Below, piece after piece: positions 1-11,030 of a DNA stretch of 64,000 bases. The position numbers and the translations under genes are program-made. The notes beneath the pieces are model-generated. The model saw only the letters and a list, made by a program, of their open reading frames with translations, ran no database searches and was not told the DNA's origin. The DNA is taken from positions 62,001-126,000 of the forward strand of contig OX337238.1 of assembly GCA_946965045.2 (NCBI GenBank), read 5' to 3'. The stretch is from Epithemia pelagica (lineage: Eukaryota > Bacillariophyta > Bacillariophyceae > Surirellales > Surirellaceae). Position 1 is the stretch's first letter. Every line of letters begins with the position of its first letter.

Positions 1-475
1 ATGACTGTGCGAGACAGGAAGAACTGAGAACTTATTGTTTGTGGCGATATGTCTGCAAGAACACGAAGGAGAGAGACGCAAAACATCGAGGGACCAGAAA
101 AAGAGAAAGGGGTAGGTGGTTTCAAGTTCCTTTTTAGGTAGTTGATCTCGATCAACGTGCGTTCTTGTATTTGGTTCTTTTACTCGCGTGCTTGCATTTG
201 GTTCTTTCTGTTTCGCGTCCTTGAAACACTCAGTGTGGACGAAAGTCTAGATCCGTTTCGAGTCATCCACCGACGCACTACAAAGAGATGAATCATGTAT
301 GTATAGGTAGTCACTGAACTGTTCCAGTGGGTACCATCGTTCTCACCATGCGCAATTCTTTCTGTTTGGGGTAGACTTGTTAGGTCTACCTAGTAGGAGT
401 AAATGGGTAGACTATGATTTGCGCTTTGCTCTCTGTTGATAATCAATCGTTTCATTCTAAACCAAATCAATCTCT
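1..475. other. Intergenic, no supported gene
   Basis: I see no convincing coding frame here. The stretch lies downstream of the minus-strand fusion gene that ends at 476, so its right part is probably that gene's 3' untranslated region. A CAT trinucleotide run at about 483-500 encodes the Asp run at the very end of that protein. Confidence 0.5.
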
Positions 476-3400
476 CTATCGACCATCATCATCATCATCA
501 TGAAACTGCCCAAACCACGTCAAATCTTGTGCCGTTCCTGCTCTTGGTGTTTGGACGACGATACGTCCAAATCCACGGGGTTGTTCGTCCTTTTGAATCA
601 TGGCAAAGTGTGGAAAGAACTGAGCAAATAGTTGCTCCACCACTTTGGACGACGACAGCGCGGTACTACTACTGCTGCTGCTGCTGCTGGACTCTTGTTG
701 GACATGTTCCAGATGAACATGAAGATTGATATCCATATGACTGCGTCCATCCCACGTAACAATTACGTGACCACCCGCAAAGTCTGCAGTCACGAGACAC
801 CCATTCCCAATTTCTGCTGTATCTGTGGTTGTTTCCCTGGTGTCGTTGTGTTTGGTGCTTTCCAACACTTGATCCATGAACTGCTCGATATCCGAACATG
901 ACACGCCGGGTGTTTGTGGACCCTTGCTCTCGTCGTCTTCTTGTAGAGATGATGATGATGATGATGATGATCCCTTGCGACCCACAATGTCACGTCGCGG
1001 AACCACCAAAATAGAGCTATCAAAGCAACGAACCTTGTACAGTCCATCCGACCGACTGGCGTCTTGAATGTAGCCTTGCACCCATGTGACTTCTCCAGTC
1101 TCCTCCGGTTCATTGTCGTTGTCGTCGTCATGGTCCGAATCTCGAACAATCACCTGCTCTCCATACGTGAGCGGTGCAGCAGAAGATGTCGTCGTGTCGT
1201 CCGCGAGTAACAGTTGTGAGCGAGACACGGTATGCCTGGAGACTCCACGATTGCGTTTGCGCATCACATGATATTTGTCAGTCGTCTCGTCCGATGGTTG
1301 TTCCAGCACAGTACCCAGAAACCATGTCCCATCCCAGGGATGGACATGGTCATTCACAAAAACTTGGGTTCCTACGGCAATCGTTCCTCCAGACGTTTGT
1401 TGCCATTCGTATTGCCATATTGTTTGCTGTGCGACACCCTTTTGGCTGAGCCATTGAGCACGACCGGCATCCACGTTGTAGTCCAGATCGGTAACCGTTT
1501 TCCGTTGATCAAAATTCGGTACATGCTGTTGAAGACCCACCTTGCTGAGTGCAAGATGAGGGACTAAACCCGGGTTGGCTTCTTGAATGGATGAAAACAC
1601 TTGATTCAAATGCTTGTAAAAGTGCTCGTCTCCCACGGATAGTAGGCCCACCTTCATCTCCGAAGCACCATGATGACTCGTGGTGTCATGAGTTTGTCGT
1701 ACCACCACGTGAGCATCCACAACGGGGTTGAAGGATACCAAGTCGGATCGGATTCGGTCCAGTAAGGCACGGCGCCATGACGACGACGTTGCCGGGGACC
1801 TTGGCATGGGCACAACCACCATCCAGTTCGGATTGGTAATCGACATGCCTCGCCATTGCACACTGTGAAGCATGATGCGATACAACACTTGTCCCATAGC
1901 ACGGGGCACAGCCGGATCAATGACAATGGCATGCAATCCCTGGGACTGCCAGAAGACTTGTTCTTGGAGCGTTGTGCGTAACTTCCGCTCACAAACAAGT
2001 CGATGATAGAAACTCTTTTCCCGCATAGCTTCATCATCATCATCGTTGTTCTCGTTCTCGAATGCTGACAACTCGGGACATGTCCACAACGGGATAAACG
2101 TCATCTTTTGGTCTGCATCGTTGATCCGAGTAGCTAGTAAGTTTTCGTACGTCGTACAATTCGTGGTGGGACAGACCACTAGCACTGCGCGATCTCGTTC
2201 GACAACAGGAGTCATGGAGAGTATATGGCTCAGAACCAGATGCTGATCAGTATTTGAGAGTTCCATGTCGGAATTGACTGGAGATGGATCGGTTCCAGAC
2301 GGGATTGTTGTATTTCGTGTTACAGGCACGGCGATGCCTTGTCGTAGTCTCATCCCCCCTGTCGTAATTTGATAAGCACTTATTATTGCAGTCGAAGGCG
2401 TTGGCTGAAACACAGTTGTGAGAGCCCTAATGACAGAGTCTCGTTGGTCCATTCGATTCCACAGCTGCACGTCTAGGGCACAGTACTTGTATTCTGGATA
2501 TAGCCGTGCGACTGCATATCCTTCTTGAAACACCACGATGAGAGAAGAAGAAGACGAAGACTCTTTGTTGGGTTCGTCGTGCTTTCTTTTATCGCTTGAA
2601 GAGAGAATCTCTGCAAATCTGAGTGGTTCTTCTCGTAACGCTTGTCGAATTTGGGCCTCGATGCGCCTGGAATCGTGAAGCGGAGCCTCGGACTCTTCCA
2701 CCTCCAAAATGATCAACAGACCAAGAAGGGGAGAAGGAGTTCGATCCGTCAAGTTTGTGTCGTTGTTGCTCTTGGTATTGTTGAATGACGGTTGAATCAA
2801 GTCGTTTGTTCGATAGCCGGACCAGAGTAAGGAGGAGTGATCGGCCCATGGCTGATAGATGAAGGTGTCTATTCCGTGATCGTAGCGTTGTCCATTGGTC
2901 TGTGCCGATAAAAAGTCAATTCCATTGCTGCCCAGAGTAAAGGATTGATGACAATAATAGGGCAATCCACTCAAATCCACATCCACAGTGTATTTGGCAA
3001 AGTCCACAACATTTCGATGGACAAAGTCCTCTTGGCGAAGCAAGATACCCTGAGGGTGAACCAGCTTCATGAGGTAGTCAATCAGAGTATATCGTTCGTC
3101 GTCCTCATCTCCAGAACTCGAAAGGGGAGTGACGGTCAGAGTTTCAAACACGTAGCTCAGCAAATCAATGACAATCAAATCAAAGGTACCAAAATATTCG
3201 TCTGGTGGAAGAAGCGCCAAACTTTTGGAGGCATTCCCAAACCACCATTGAACTTTGGGATACTCTTCAAAGTGGGGCGAGATTCCATAATGCTGAAAGG
3301 AGGTTCGCAGCACGGCCTGGTCCAGTTCCATGCCTTTTCGATTGCACACAAAAAGCAAGAGTCATTCAAGGGGGGTGAGAAGACAAGAGGTGTGAGAGGA

Positions 3401-5741
3401 GAGCATCGTGTACTACCTCCATCCAAAGCCAAGGCAATTCTCACGTACCAATCACCAGTTCCAAGGATGGATACTTGAGAATCTCATGCAAAATGACCAA
3501 GTCACCTCCACCGACAAACAAGACGCGTTTCAATCCTTGCGGCAAAAAACTGGCGGGATAATGAATCATGGTTTCATGGACATGGGCCCGTGTGGCGGTA
3601 CAGGAATGAAACAAATCGTCCAGATACAAGCAGGTATCACGAGCGACGAATGATGGGGATGATGAGTTTGTTGTCGTCGTGCGGAGAGGATTGTAGTGTT
3701 CGGGAGGGTGCACAAAATGCCGCCATTCCAATTGCTGGTAGGGAGACGAGACGCGGTCCACTTGCAATTGCGAATGGTGGTATTCCCCGTCCGTGCCAAC
3801 TCGAACGTATGGATGGTTGGGAGAGGGTGGTAAGTCGCATTCTTGCGATTCCTTGTGGGCATCATAGTTCAAGCCATCGTCCAAACGTTCCTCCAGTGGA
3901 TCGTACCATTCCTCGAGAGACGGCAAGTGTATCAAGGATTCGTCATCGGCATTCTTCTCTTGGGTTTGACGACGGACGAGACGAACGTGGGTAAAGTTCA
4001 TGCGTGCCGTTGTGAATGCGTCGTCCGTCGTACATGTTTCCAAGTCTCTGGTGTGGTGGTTGTCTGGATGGTCCGCGACGAATTGGTGATAAAAGTGCAA
4101 CCACTGGTCCACAGGTTGGGTTTCGTCACGGTCCGTGGTAACCTCCACGACTCGCTTATTGCGGGCCACTGCATTGTGGTTTCCCAACGAGCGTACTGAC
4201 ACCAATGCCGCATGAAGGGCATGCAGGAAGGAATGATAATAGTATTGAAATTGGTAGTGTTCCAGTGGATTGGCAAACACGAGTGATGAGGAGCTGGAAG
4301 GATTCTCGCCTGTCACATCATCCACTGGCGGTGGTGTGGTTGCTGTGCCGGATGGTTGTACCCCCATCGGTACAACGTGGCGTCGAATCTCGGGATCGGT
4401 TCGCAATCGTTGATACTGAGACTGCAACCAATTCCATTGGGCCAAGGTGGGTGGATAGGATCGCCATTGCACAGCCGTGATTCGTTTTGGCATGGTCGTC
4501 GTCGTCGTTTCATTCCACGACATGGCGTCCTGGTTGTTTTTGTTGTTGTTGTCGTTGTCGTTGTCCGTGTTGGAAATGGTATAATGGACATCCCAGACCA
4601 ACCGATCATCCATTTCACGCCGCCGCGTGGGATGAGGTTGGTGCCAATATCCGGTCGAAACCATCCATTGTCGTCGGGTTCGTTGCACCCGAGGCGTTGT
4701 GGTTGTTGTGGAGGTGCTACTGTCAGGATGTGGATCCTCCGTCTCGTGTGATTCCTTATCCTCCTTTTGTTCTTGATGTGGAGTGACGAATGGCCCGTCA
4801 CCAGCATTACAAATGAGTTTCTCCCCTTTGGCAATGTCTCGTGTCGCAACCAACTGATACAAGATGGGATGCTCGGAACTTTGAGTTTCCGGATTGGGCT
4901 TATTTTTCTGGGGATCCTCATCCTCATCATCCTCATCATCATGGTACTGCCAGGTCACAAGGCGTGCGTTGGTCCGGTGGTCCTCCATGAAACTTGATGT
5001 ATCCGTTTCCTCCAACTCGGCATCTCTGTTTCTTGTGTGGTCGTGTTCTTTATCCTCATCAAGACCCTCGTCATCATCAAGACCCTCCTCCTCCTCCTCA
5101 TCGTCCTCCTCGTCATCGTCGTCATCCAGCACTATGCCAAAATGGCGAGGATTCAACCCATCCTGCGAAAGAAGGACATGGTCGAGAATCCAAGCGTGTG
5201 CGGTCCGAGACCAGCGGTTTGCGGCGACGGGTCGTGGAGGCGGCAATTCGTGGTGGGTAAAAAACGAGGCTGGAAACAGGGGTGCCACAGCACCAGCAGA
5301 ACTCAAAGAAGAAGAAGAACACATCCAGTCCTGGTCGGACGACGGCACTGCGAGTACCACCAAGGATTCATTCACGGCAATATCCTCGAGTGCCACCACG
5401 ACCACAACAGGACCCGATTCCTCGTTCTTGTCCTTGTTGTTGTTGTGCGACGGCAGGAGACCGAGTTTGGTGGTGGTAGGACACGAATGTTGATTCTGCA
5501 ACCACGAACCGAGCCAGTCATTCTGCGGGTGGTTGTTCTGCTGGTCGTTGTCGTTCGTGTGCTTGGTTGGTTGGCCGGTGGTACTGGCTGCGGCATGGAC
5601 CTCCCAACGAATAACACCAACAAGGAGGAGAAGGACGAGTCCCCACAAATGACTGGACCAATTCCAGATTCTCAACGGTCCAAAGAAATGTCGTCGTCGC
5701 TGGGGCGAGGTTTGTCGTTGTTGGGAGGCGAATCGGGACAT
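476..5741 (-). CDS. Spermidine/spermine synthase-like fusion protein with AdoMetDC-like segments
   Basis: Two exons, 5741-3449 and 3333-476, about 1716 residues. The N-terminus has a hydrophobic segment (WGLVLLLLVGVIRW), suggesting a signal anchor; an in-frame upstream start at 5939 is also open. A weak SET-like stretch follows (an RDIAKGEKL motif near the C-end of that part), with long acidic runs. The intron falls inside a Rossmann methyltransferase-fold core of the spermidine synthase type: the glycine loop reads GGGDLV, then MELDQ after the splice, then DLIVIDLLSY. The canonical family has GGGDGG and an Asp-Ser-Ser-Asp-Pro catalytic loop, so the second acidic residue and proline are missing and aminopropyl transfer is doubtful. 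Exon 2 continues with an AdoMetDC-like segment (ARLYPEYKYCALDV), a conserved-looking middle region, two Tudor/SH3-like stretches and a second AdoMetDC-like segment at the C-end. Possibly a polyamine-binding or methyltransferase-derived protein rather than an active synthase. Family assignment moderately sure; function unknown. Confidence 0.7.
3334..3448 (-). other. Intron of the spermidine-synthase-like gene
   Basis: A 115-nt intron with a GTACGT donor starting at 3448 and an AAAAG acceptor ending at 3334. Removing it joins the Rossmann strand VIG to MELDQ in frame, which is the expected continuation in spermidine synthases. Both exons otherwise hit stops just past these sites. Confidence 0.8.
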
Positions 5742-6711
5742 GGAAAAACAAAAAGCAAACGTCGTCTTTCGCGTTGTCCCAACGTTACCACTTGGTTTCG
5801 GAACAAGTCTTTTGCGTCTAGTAGATATGAAGCAGTTGTGGAGCTGGCACTGGGAGGACTCTTGTGTGGAATGGTGTTTCTCGCGGCGCTCCCCTGGTGG
5901 GTCTCGTTCTTTGGTGGTTTCCTTTACCGAGCACCACAAACTCTCGCCACGCGCGATGGATCCGTTGCATGTACATTCTGGAGCAGATTCTTTTGGTCTT
6001 GGTCAGAGAGCGCACCTCTCTCGTTTTCCAATCATGAGCAATCACGACCGAGTTACCTCTTTTATCTCTCAATAGCGCTATCTCTAGTACTCTAGGAGTC
6101 TTTGGCGCAGTACTCTATTCTATTGTGTTCGAGCCTTGGAACAGAAGACGAGATATCAATCCCGAAGCAATCCAAGGACAAAAAGGGCACGGAGATGGAT
6201 TTTGTCTGTGGGGACCAGAGATTCTTTTTTCTACGAACTAACCAACTAGCTCTGGATGGCACCACCATCGATTCCGCCTGTTTCGGCAAACCAGAGATTA
6301 CCAACGATCCATTGCTCCAGTTTGCGTGCCGCGCAACTCCCAACGACTACGAGGAGGAGGAGGAAAAGGAGTGCCCTTCTCCAAACGATTGCTGCCACAA
6401 CGTGAGTGTCACGGATTGCGTCGTCTCCTCCAACGAGTTTTGCGCGCGTGGATGGTGGGCGTATAGAGGTTCCACCACAACCGTGTCCATCCTACCACCT
6501 GTATGGCAACCCAAAACACAGCGCATTGAGAATTGCGCCCTCCAGTGAGGGTTGCGCGGTTGTTGGCGTGTAGAGGGTTCATCCAACTGTGTGCAAGACC
6601 ATGGCACAGCCCACAAACCATCCGAGGACTGGAAACAAGACTCCTTCCGTCTCTAGAGTGTGCGAGCCACCCGAATTTAATAGAGGGGTAGTATAGTCAT
6701 TGTCCATATGG
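5742..6711. other. Intergenic region between two minus-strand genes
   Basis: The left part is promoter/5' region of the fusion gene (or its extreme N-terminus if translation starts at 5939). From about 6073 I see short open stretches on both strands, including a 148-codon plus-strand frame (6102-6548) with several cysteines, but none has a recognisable domain or clear codon signal. A GGA repeat lies at about 6352-6368. Confidence 0.4.
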
Positions 6712-7818
6712 TCAGTTCCCCTCCTCCTCCTCTTCTTCTTCTTCTTCGGGTGGCCAATCTTTGATTTTCAGTGATGGTTCTGCTGGTGGTTGGTCGACCA
6801 CGGGACGTTCAATGAAAAACTTGATGGTAGCTTCATCGCAATCGTCCACGATTCCACAGGCCACGGCACAATCGTGTTCTTGGACACCGCCCTCCTTGTC
6901 GTAGACAAAACAGGCCCGGTCTTGACTGGCATGGGGAATAAAAATGTCCATATTCCCACAGGCGGGCAAGGAGGTTTTGGGCGACTCGGCATTGGCACAT
7001 CGGACATGGCCCCGTCGTCCCACTTGGACTTGGAGTCGACCCTTGGCCGACAAGACGGTGGACGCACCCAAACAGGCTTGTGGTCCGACACACAAGACTT
7101 GCGCCTGGACATGATCTTCAATGTGAATTGTGGCATTGGCACAAGCCTGCAGGTAATCGCCGCCGCCACACGAAATCGTTTCATCGGGGTCAGGGACAGG
7201 ATTGTACCCGTCATCGTCTCCTCGTGGCACGCCAAAAAAGTCAAAAAAATCATCGCCCTCCTTTTGTGGCTTGTCGTTCGTGTCGTCCTTTTGTTCGGGC
7301 GGTGGTGGGGGTGGCGGTGGTGGTGGCTTGCCCATGGTAATGTGAAGCGTGGCATGTTGACAGGCATAGGTTTCCCAACAGGCCACACCGCCACCGCCTC
7401 GTACCGTGGCATCTTGACACGAGGCCTTGCCGGTACAATAGACGGCACTGCAATTGGAAATGGTATAGCCACGACAAGAGTTGGTATCCATGCATTCCAA
7501 AATGTCTTGTTCAAAATCATAGCCCAAGCCGGGAGGCACTTGATACCGGATCAACGGTACGTGTTGTTTGAGAGCCGTTTCCACTCGACAGACGGCCTCG
7601 ACCACCACCACCATTCTGCTGGGAAGAAGGAGAAGAAGAAGCGTTGCAATGGTTCGAACGATCCACCAGCATCCGGGGGACTTGGCACTGGAACAAACTC
7701 GATTGGGTCCATCACGGTGGATTCTCTTGGCTCGACGACTTCGACGACATGGTCGGTGTTCCTGTTGTTGCACTTGACGGGTGGAACCGTCCACCAATAG
7801 GTTCCACATCATTGTCAT
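6712..7818 (-). CDS. Secreted 18-cysteine family protein, divergent member
   Basis: 368 residues. A hydrophobic segment near residues 53-75 (TIATLLLLLLPSRMVVVV) is followed at once by the first conserved Cys, as in the other family members, so it is read as a signal peptide despite the long N-terminal extension; an unseen upstream intron or a signal anchor is possible. All 18 cysteines of the family are present, in the repeated order V-x-C....AC..A, ending with C-A-V-A-C and an IKF strand. It differs from the 41-53 kb copies by lacking the SHDV-CG motif, by a proline/charged insert (a PPPPPPPPPP run and a KEGDDFFDF stretch) between cysteines 8 and 9, and by a C-terminal glutamate run encoded by a CTC/CTT repeat. 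It lies 34 kb from the nearest relative. I do not recognise the family; an extracellular or cell-wall role is inference from the signal peptide and cysteines. Confidence 0.75.
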   Translation of the reverse strand: MTMMWNLLVDGSTRQVQQQEHRPCRRSRRAKRIHRDGPNRVCSSAKSPGCWWIVRTIATLLLLLLPSRMVVVVEAVCRVETALKQHVPLIRYQVPPGLGYDFEQDILECMDTNSCRGYTISNCSAVYCTGKASCQDATVRGGGGVACWETYACQHATLHITMGKPPPPPPPPPPEQKDDTNDKPQKEGDDFFDFFGVPRGDDDGYNPVPDPDETISCGGGDYLQACANATIHIEDHVQAQVLCVGPQACLGASTVLSAKGRLQVQVGRRGHVRCANAESPKTSLPACGNMDIFIPHASQDRACFVYDKEGGVQEHDCAVACGIVDDCDEATIKFFIERPVVDQPPAEPSLKIKDWPPEEEEEEEEEGN

Positions 7819-9353
7819 TCACACTCTCTCTGGGTTTAGTTTGTTGTTGTTCTGGCTTGCCACGGAACAAAAAATGATGCATCGACCGAGTCCATGACGT
7901 GGCTGTGGATACTTTTGGAACAGGTACCTGACACCCCCGAAAAAGGGGGTATTATCGAACTTTCTTTGTGACCCTCCACCAAAGATCTGATCGCGCTGGC
8001 CGATAGCTGCCATGACATGTTACTTAATGTTTCGGGACCAAAACCATTCGGCTTGCGCTCGCGTGCATCGGCGAAGCGCCGCTGCTCACATTTTGTCGGT
8101 CTTGATGGATTGATCGATCAAAAAGATGTCCATCGCCATATAGAGAGCCAGAGTGACACCAATCGGGCTGCGTTTGGACTCAGAGTGACACCAATCGGGC
8201 TGCGTTTGGACTACAAATACCTCTTGCAACAGGAGGAGGCGAAGAATGGTGTTGTGCCACCCTGCAACATGTTGGGTGCTCGATCCGAATCTCATCCACC
8301 AGTATAGTAGTATAGTAGTTGCCTTTGGATGTGAGGCACGAAACCATGGACGGCACAAAGGCCCGAACTGGAATGGAATCGAACTGCGGCTAATGCTCGA
8401 CACTATACAGGTCCAACACTCTCTTGTGTGTACACGAACGAACGACAAGAGAGATTCGACATGCTCTTGCCATGTGGAGGGATAAAAAGGCAAACCCAGA
8501 ATCTGCAGCCCGAGTCCTTCCTGGCGGAGCAAACTGCAAACTGTTGGTTGCTTGGCCGCAAAACGCTCATCGTTGCCACAGAAATGAAGACTACGCTTCA
8601 TGTTCTCCGAAACTAAACCAAAACACTCGAGATGCTTATTGGCTCCTGCAAGGTGGATGGGAAACTGGCAAATCCATCATATGCAGCAGGAGTCGTTGTT
8701 GGTGTTGCAACAGGCAAAATGGTTGTTGCTTCGCCGCGGAGTGCGTGAAATGTTGAAACGAACGAAAACCAAGTTTGCATATGTGTTTGTCACCAGCAGT
8801 CCAGTGTCGTTCCTACAGAAACCATGATGGGAATGGAACAACGTTGCTTGTCGACGGCAAACTGCCAAACATGTTGCATATACTGAGGCTCTTGAGCGGA
8901 TGCCGGTTCGAAGAGGCGGAAGAAGGAGGCGACGACGACATGCCAAAATGACTCTTGGTCGTAGACAACGGAAACCCTGTAAAAGATTGGGTGTGCTTTG
9001 CGAAACTCTCAGAGCAGCGGCGTGAACCATTGCATGTGGAGGTGGGCGGCAAAAAAGGCCAGACATGGCAACACGAACTATACATGAATCAACAACAGAT
9101 CTCCGTGGCAAAGCAAACGTAATGTGGCGTTAGCACAGAAAAGTAAATAGGAATACTTCGTGCGAGTGTGTCTCAGAATGAGACCATTCGACCAGGACCG
9201 TTTCAAACCCGAATCTTGGCTTGTGCCTCTCTGTGTCGTTTGGTTTCATGCTCCACCTTGAGCTGTTCCACCACATGCCAGGTGGGCTGGCCAATCCTTG
9301 GATCACGCACTGTCTGTTTTGTGTGCAATCAAAGGCATCTTATTCTCGTCTTG
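7819..9353. other. Intergenic region with a short tandem duplication
   Basis: No convincing gene. A perfect 32-bp tandem duplication sits at 8149-8180 and 8181-8212. From about 9030 the sequence is recognisably related to 34.6-34.9 kb (see the segmental duplication). Short open frames occur on both strands (for example 8086-8601 minus and 8677-9111 minus) but show no domain or composition typical of a real protein. Confidence 0.45.
8149..8212. repeat. 32-bp perfect tandem duplication
   Basis: Two adjacent identical 32-bp units beginning CAGAGTGACACC, at 8149-8180 and 8181-8212. Perfect identity points to a recent slippage or unequal exchange event. Confidence 0.9.
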
Positions 9354-9650
9354 AGGACATGATCTCAACCAAACAACCGTAGAGGTGCAAAGTCCCTCAT
9401 CCAGAGCGATATGTTGTGGATTGAAAGGACATGATCTCAACCAAACAACCGTAGAGGTGCAAAGTCCCTCATCCAGAGCGATATGTTGTGGATTGAGAGG
9501 ACAGTATCTCAACCAACAACCGTAGAGGTGCAAAGTCCCTCATCCAGAGCGATATGCTATGGATTGAGAGGACACTATCTCAACCAAACAACCGTAGAGG
9601 TGCAAAGTCCCTCATCCAGAGCAATCTGTTGTAGATTTTACAGGACATGA
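9354..9650. repeat. 72-bp tandem repeat array
   Basis: About four copies with period 71-73 bp, units starting with AGGACATGATCTCAACC at 9354, 9426, 9498, 9569 and a partial one at 9642. Each carries GTAGAGGTGCAAAGTCCCTC. The same motif occurs as scattered single copies at about 35014-35045 and 35284-35350, so the array expanded after the segment was duplicated, or collapsed in the other copy. Confidence 0.9.
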
Positions 9651-10152
9651 TCTCAACAAACCAGCGTCCATCTTCTTCTTGCATACAATCTCCCAAGTAC
9701 CATCGTCAGTGCACACAGTAATCTGTTGCACCAGGTTCTTTTGTGCAAGATATGAAAACTGACAGTGTCTCGTGGAAAAGCCTGCAGGAACCATGTCGCA
9801 GTCAATGAGCTCGCCATGTCACGCCGACGAGGTAGCAGTAGACTTATTATCGTGCAGCGTACAAGAAGAGTCTTACAGCGTGGACATGCCAGCAAGAGTA
9901 CTTGCAATGTGTAGTCCGTAAATCCTTCCGATCGTGACAAGGTATTGTCCTATGCTCGGTCATGGGGTGCACACCGCATGTAGCACGTATCTGAATAGTG
10001 ATGACGAGAAATAGGCCATGGCGTAGATACGGTTCCTGCTAGGAATACGATCTTTCCTAAGAATCATGGTTGGTGAAAGAAACATTTGAGCACATGGTTT
10101 GTATTGGAAGAGTCTGCTTGTGTCATAACGTGCTTTTCTATTTCCACAGGAG

Positions 10153-10728
10153 TTACATTCCCGGTGGTCCCGAAATTCCCAATCGCTTCATTTCGTCGCC
10201 GACAAAGACCATCATATCCTTTTGTGCCTGTGTTCGCTTATCTCGTGCCGCGTCGGAAGCGGCCTTGAGTTGGGTGCACAATTCTTGACTCACGACATCC
10301 TTACCCAAATCCTTGCCAGCTTGTGTAATGACAATTTCCAACGACTTGGGAGGATTGTTGGCATCGCGAATGATTTGAATCTTGCCGGCGTCGCCACGTT
10401 CCAAGCGCGCTTCGGTCAATTCCGACATGAGACGGTTGCGAGCCTTGATGCCCACTTGATATTCTTGCAGGGGCATTCCCATGGCCTTGGCTTCGGCTTC
10501 CATTTTGGCCAATTTCTCGGGATCCTGTTCTTGATCTTCATCGTCCAATCCAGTGGCACCGGCACCACCAAACATGTGTCGAATTGTAGCGGTGCTGCGA
10601 GTGTGTGTGGTAGTACTGGGCGCAACCACACCAAATGCCAGGGCCACAGTGGAGGGACTGGACGACAACATCACAGCCCATACGCTCAAGCAAACAAGAA
10701 CGATCGTTTTCTTTTCCAAGCCAAACAT
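10153..10728 (-). CDS. YbaB/EbfC-like protein with plastid-type presequence
   Basis: 191 residues from the start at 10728; an upstream in-frame start at 10869 is less likely because the signal peptide begins at 10728. The N-terminus is a short basic stretch and a hydrophobic segment ending VALAFGVVAP, matching the A-x-A-F signal-peptide cleavage motif (Phe at +1) followed by a Ser/Thr-rich transit-peptide-like region, the known signature for import into complex plastids of diatoms. The mature part has a charged helix, a strand region KIQIIRDANNPPKSLEIVIT, a second long helix and a C-terminal GISGPPGM, which resembles the layout of small YbaB/EbfC nucleoid-associated DNA-binding proteins (helix, three strands, helix, Gly/Pro tail). 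If right, it acts in plastid nucleoid organisation. The plastid motif is fairly clear; the YbaB assignment is by eye. A broken paralogue lies at 35580-35889. Confidence 0.65.
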   Translation of the reverse strand: MFGLEKKTIVLVCLSVWAVMLSSSPSTVALAFGVVAPSTTTHTRSTATIRHMFGGAGATGLDDEDQEQDPEKLAKMEAEAKAMGMPLQEYQVGIKARNRLMSELTEARLERGDAGKIQIIRDANNPPKSLEIVITQAGKDLGKDVVSQELCTQLKAASDAARDKRTQAQKDMMVFVGDEMKRLGISGPPGM

Positions 10729-11030
10729 GGTAGTGAAACAGATGTATGATATGATCAACAGATGATATGTTTCGATCAAAAGGATTGACACGATTTTGTC
10801 GCTGCCAACAAAACCAAACGAGTGGGGTGCGTGGTTGAACAGATCCAACAAAGATCCACATCGCCTCATTCAGTCGCTGTTGAAATACGTGACACACGGA
10901 CGCATGACAGACTAATATTTTGCGTGCAGAGTGAAAAGAGTTCCATCCATTTTGGGAAGTTAAACTATGATGGCTCTAGATAGACTGGTTCTTTCTCGGC
11001 AGGACCGTCATTGTTCCAAAGAAGAGAGGT

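Larger units (their letters stand above)
9030..10870. repeat. Segmental duplication, copy 1
   Basis: Partner of about 34630-35980 in the same orientation. Shared landmarks in order are GAGACCATTCGACCAG, the phrase around GATCAC(G/C)CACTGTCTGTTTT, GTAGAGGTGCAAAG repeats, a block near 9730-9800 matching 35400-35470, and the YbaB-like gene. This copy keeps the intact gene; the other has a broken one. Limits are approximate because the copies have diverged with many indels. Confidence 0.75.

Noticed and set aside
5037-6095. 352-codon plus-strand frame
   Set aside because: Antisense of the N-terminal part of the fusion gene; Leu/Val runs come from opposite reading of Asp/Glu-rich codons.
6102-6548. 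148-codon plus-strand frame with cysteines
   Set aside because: The cysteine spacing does not match the 18-cysteine family, there is no signal peptide, and codon use looks random.
6790-7800. 336-codon plus-strand frame
   Set aside because: It is the exact antisense of the 18-cysteine protein gene at 6712-7818; the minus frame has the signal peptide and the conserved cysteines, and the plus frame has nothing.
9354-9650. CRISPR-like array
   Set aside because: Units are tandem without unique spacers, in a eukaryotic setting; it is a simple 72-bp tandem repeat.
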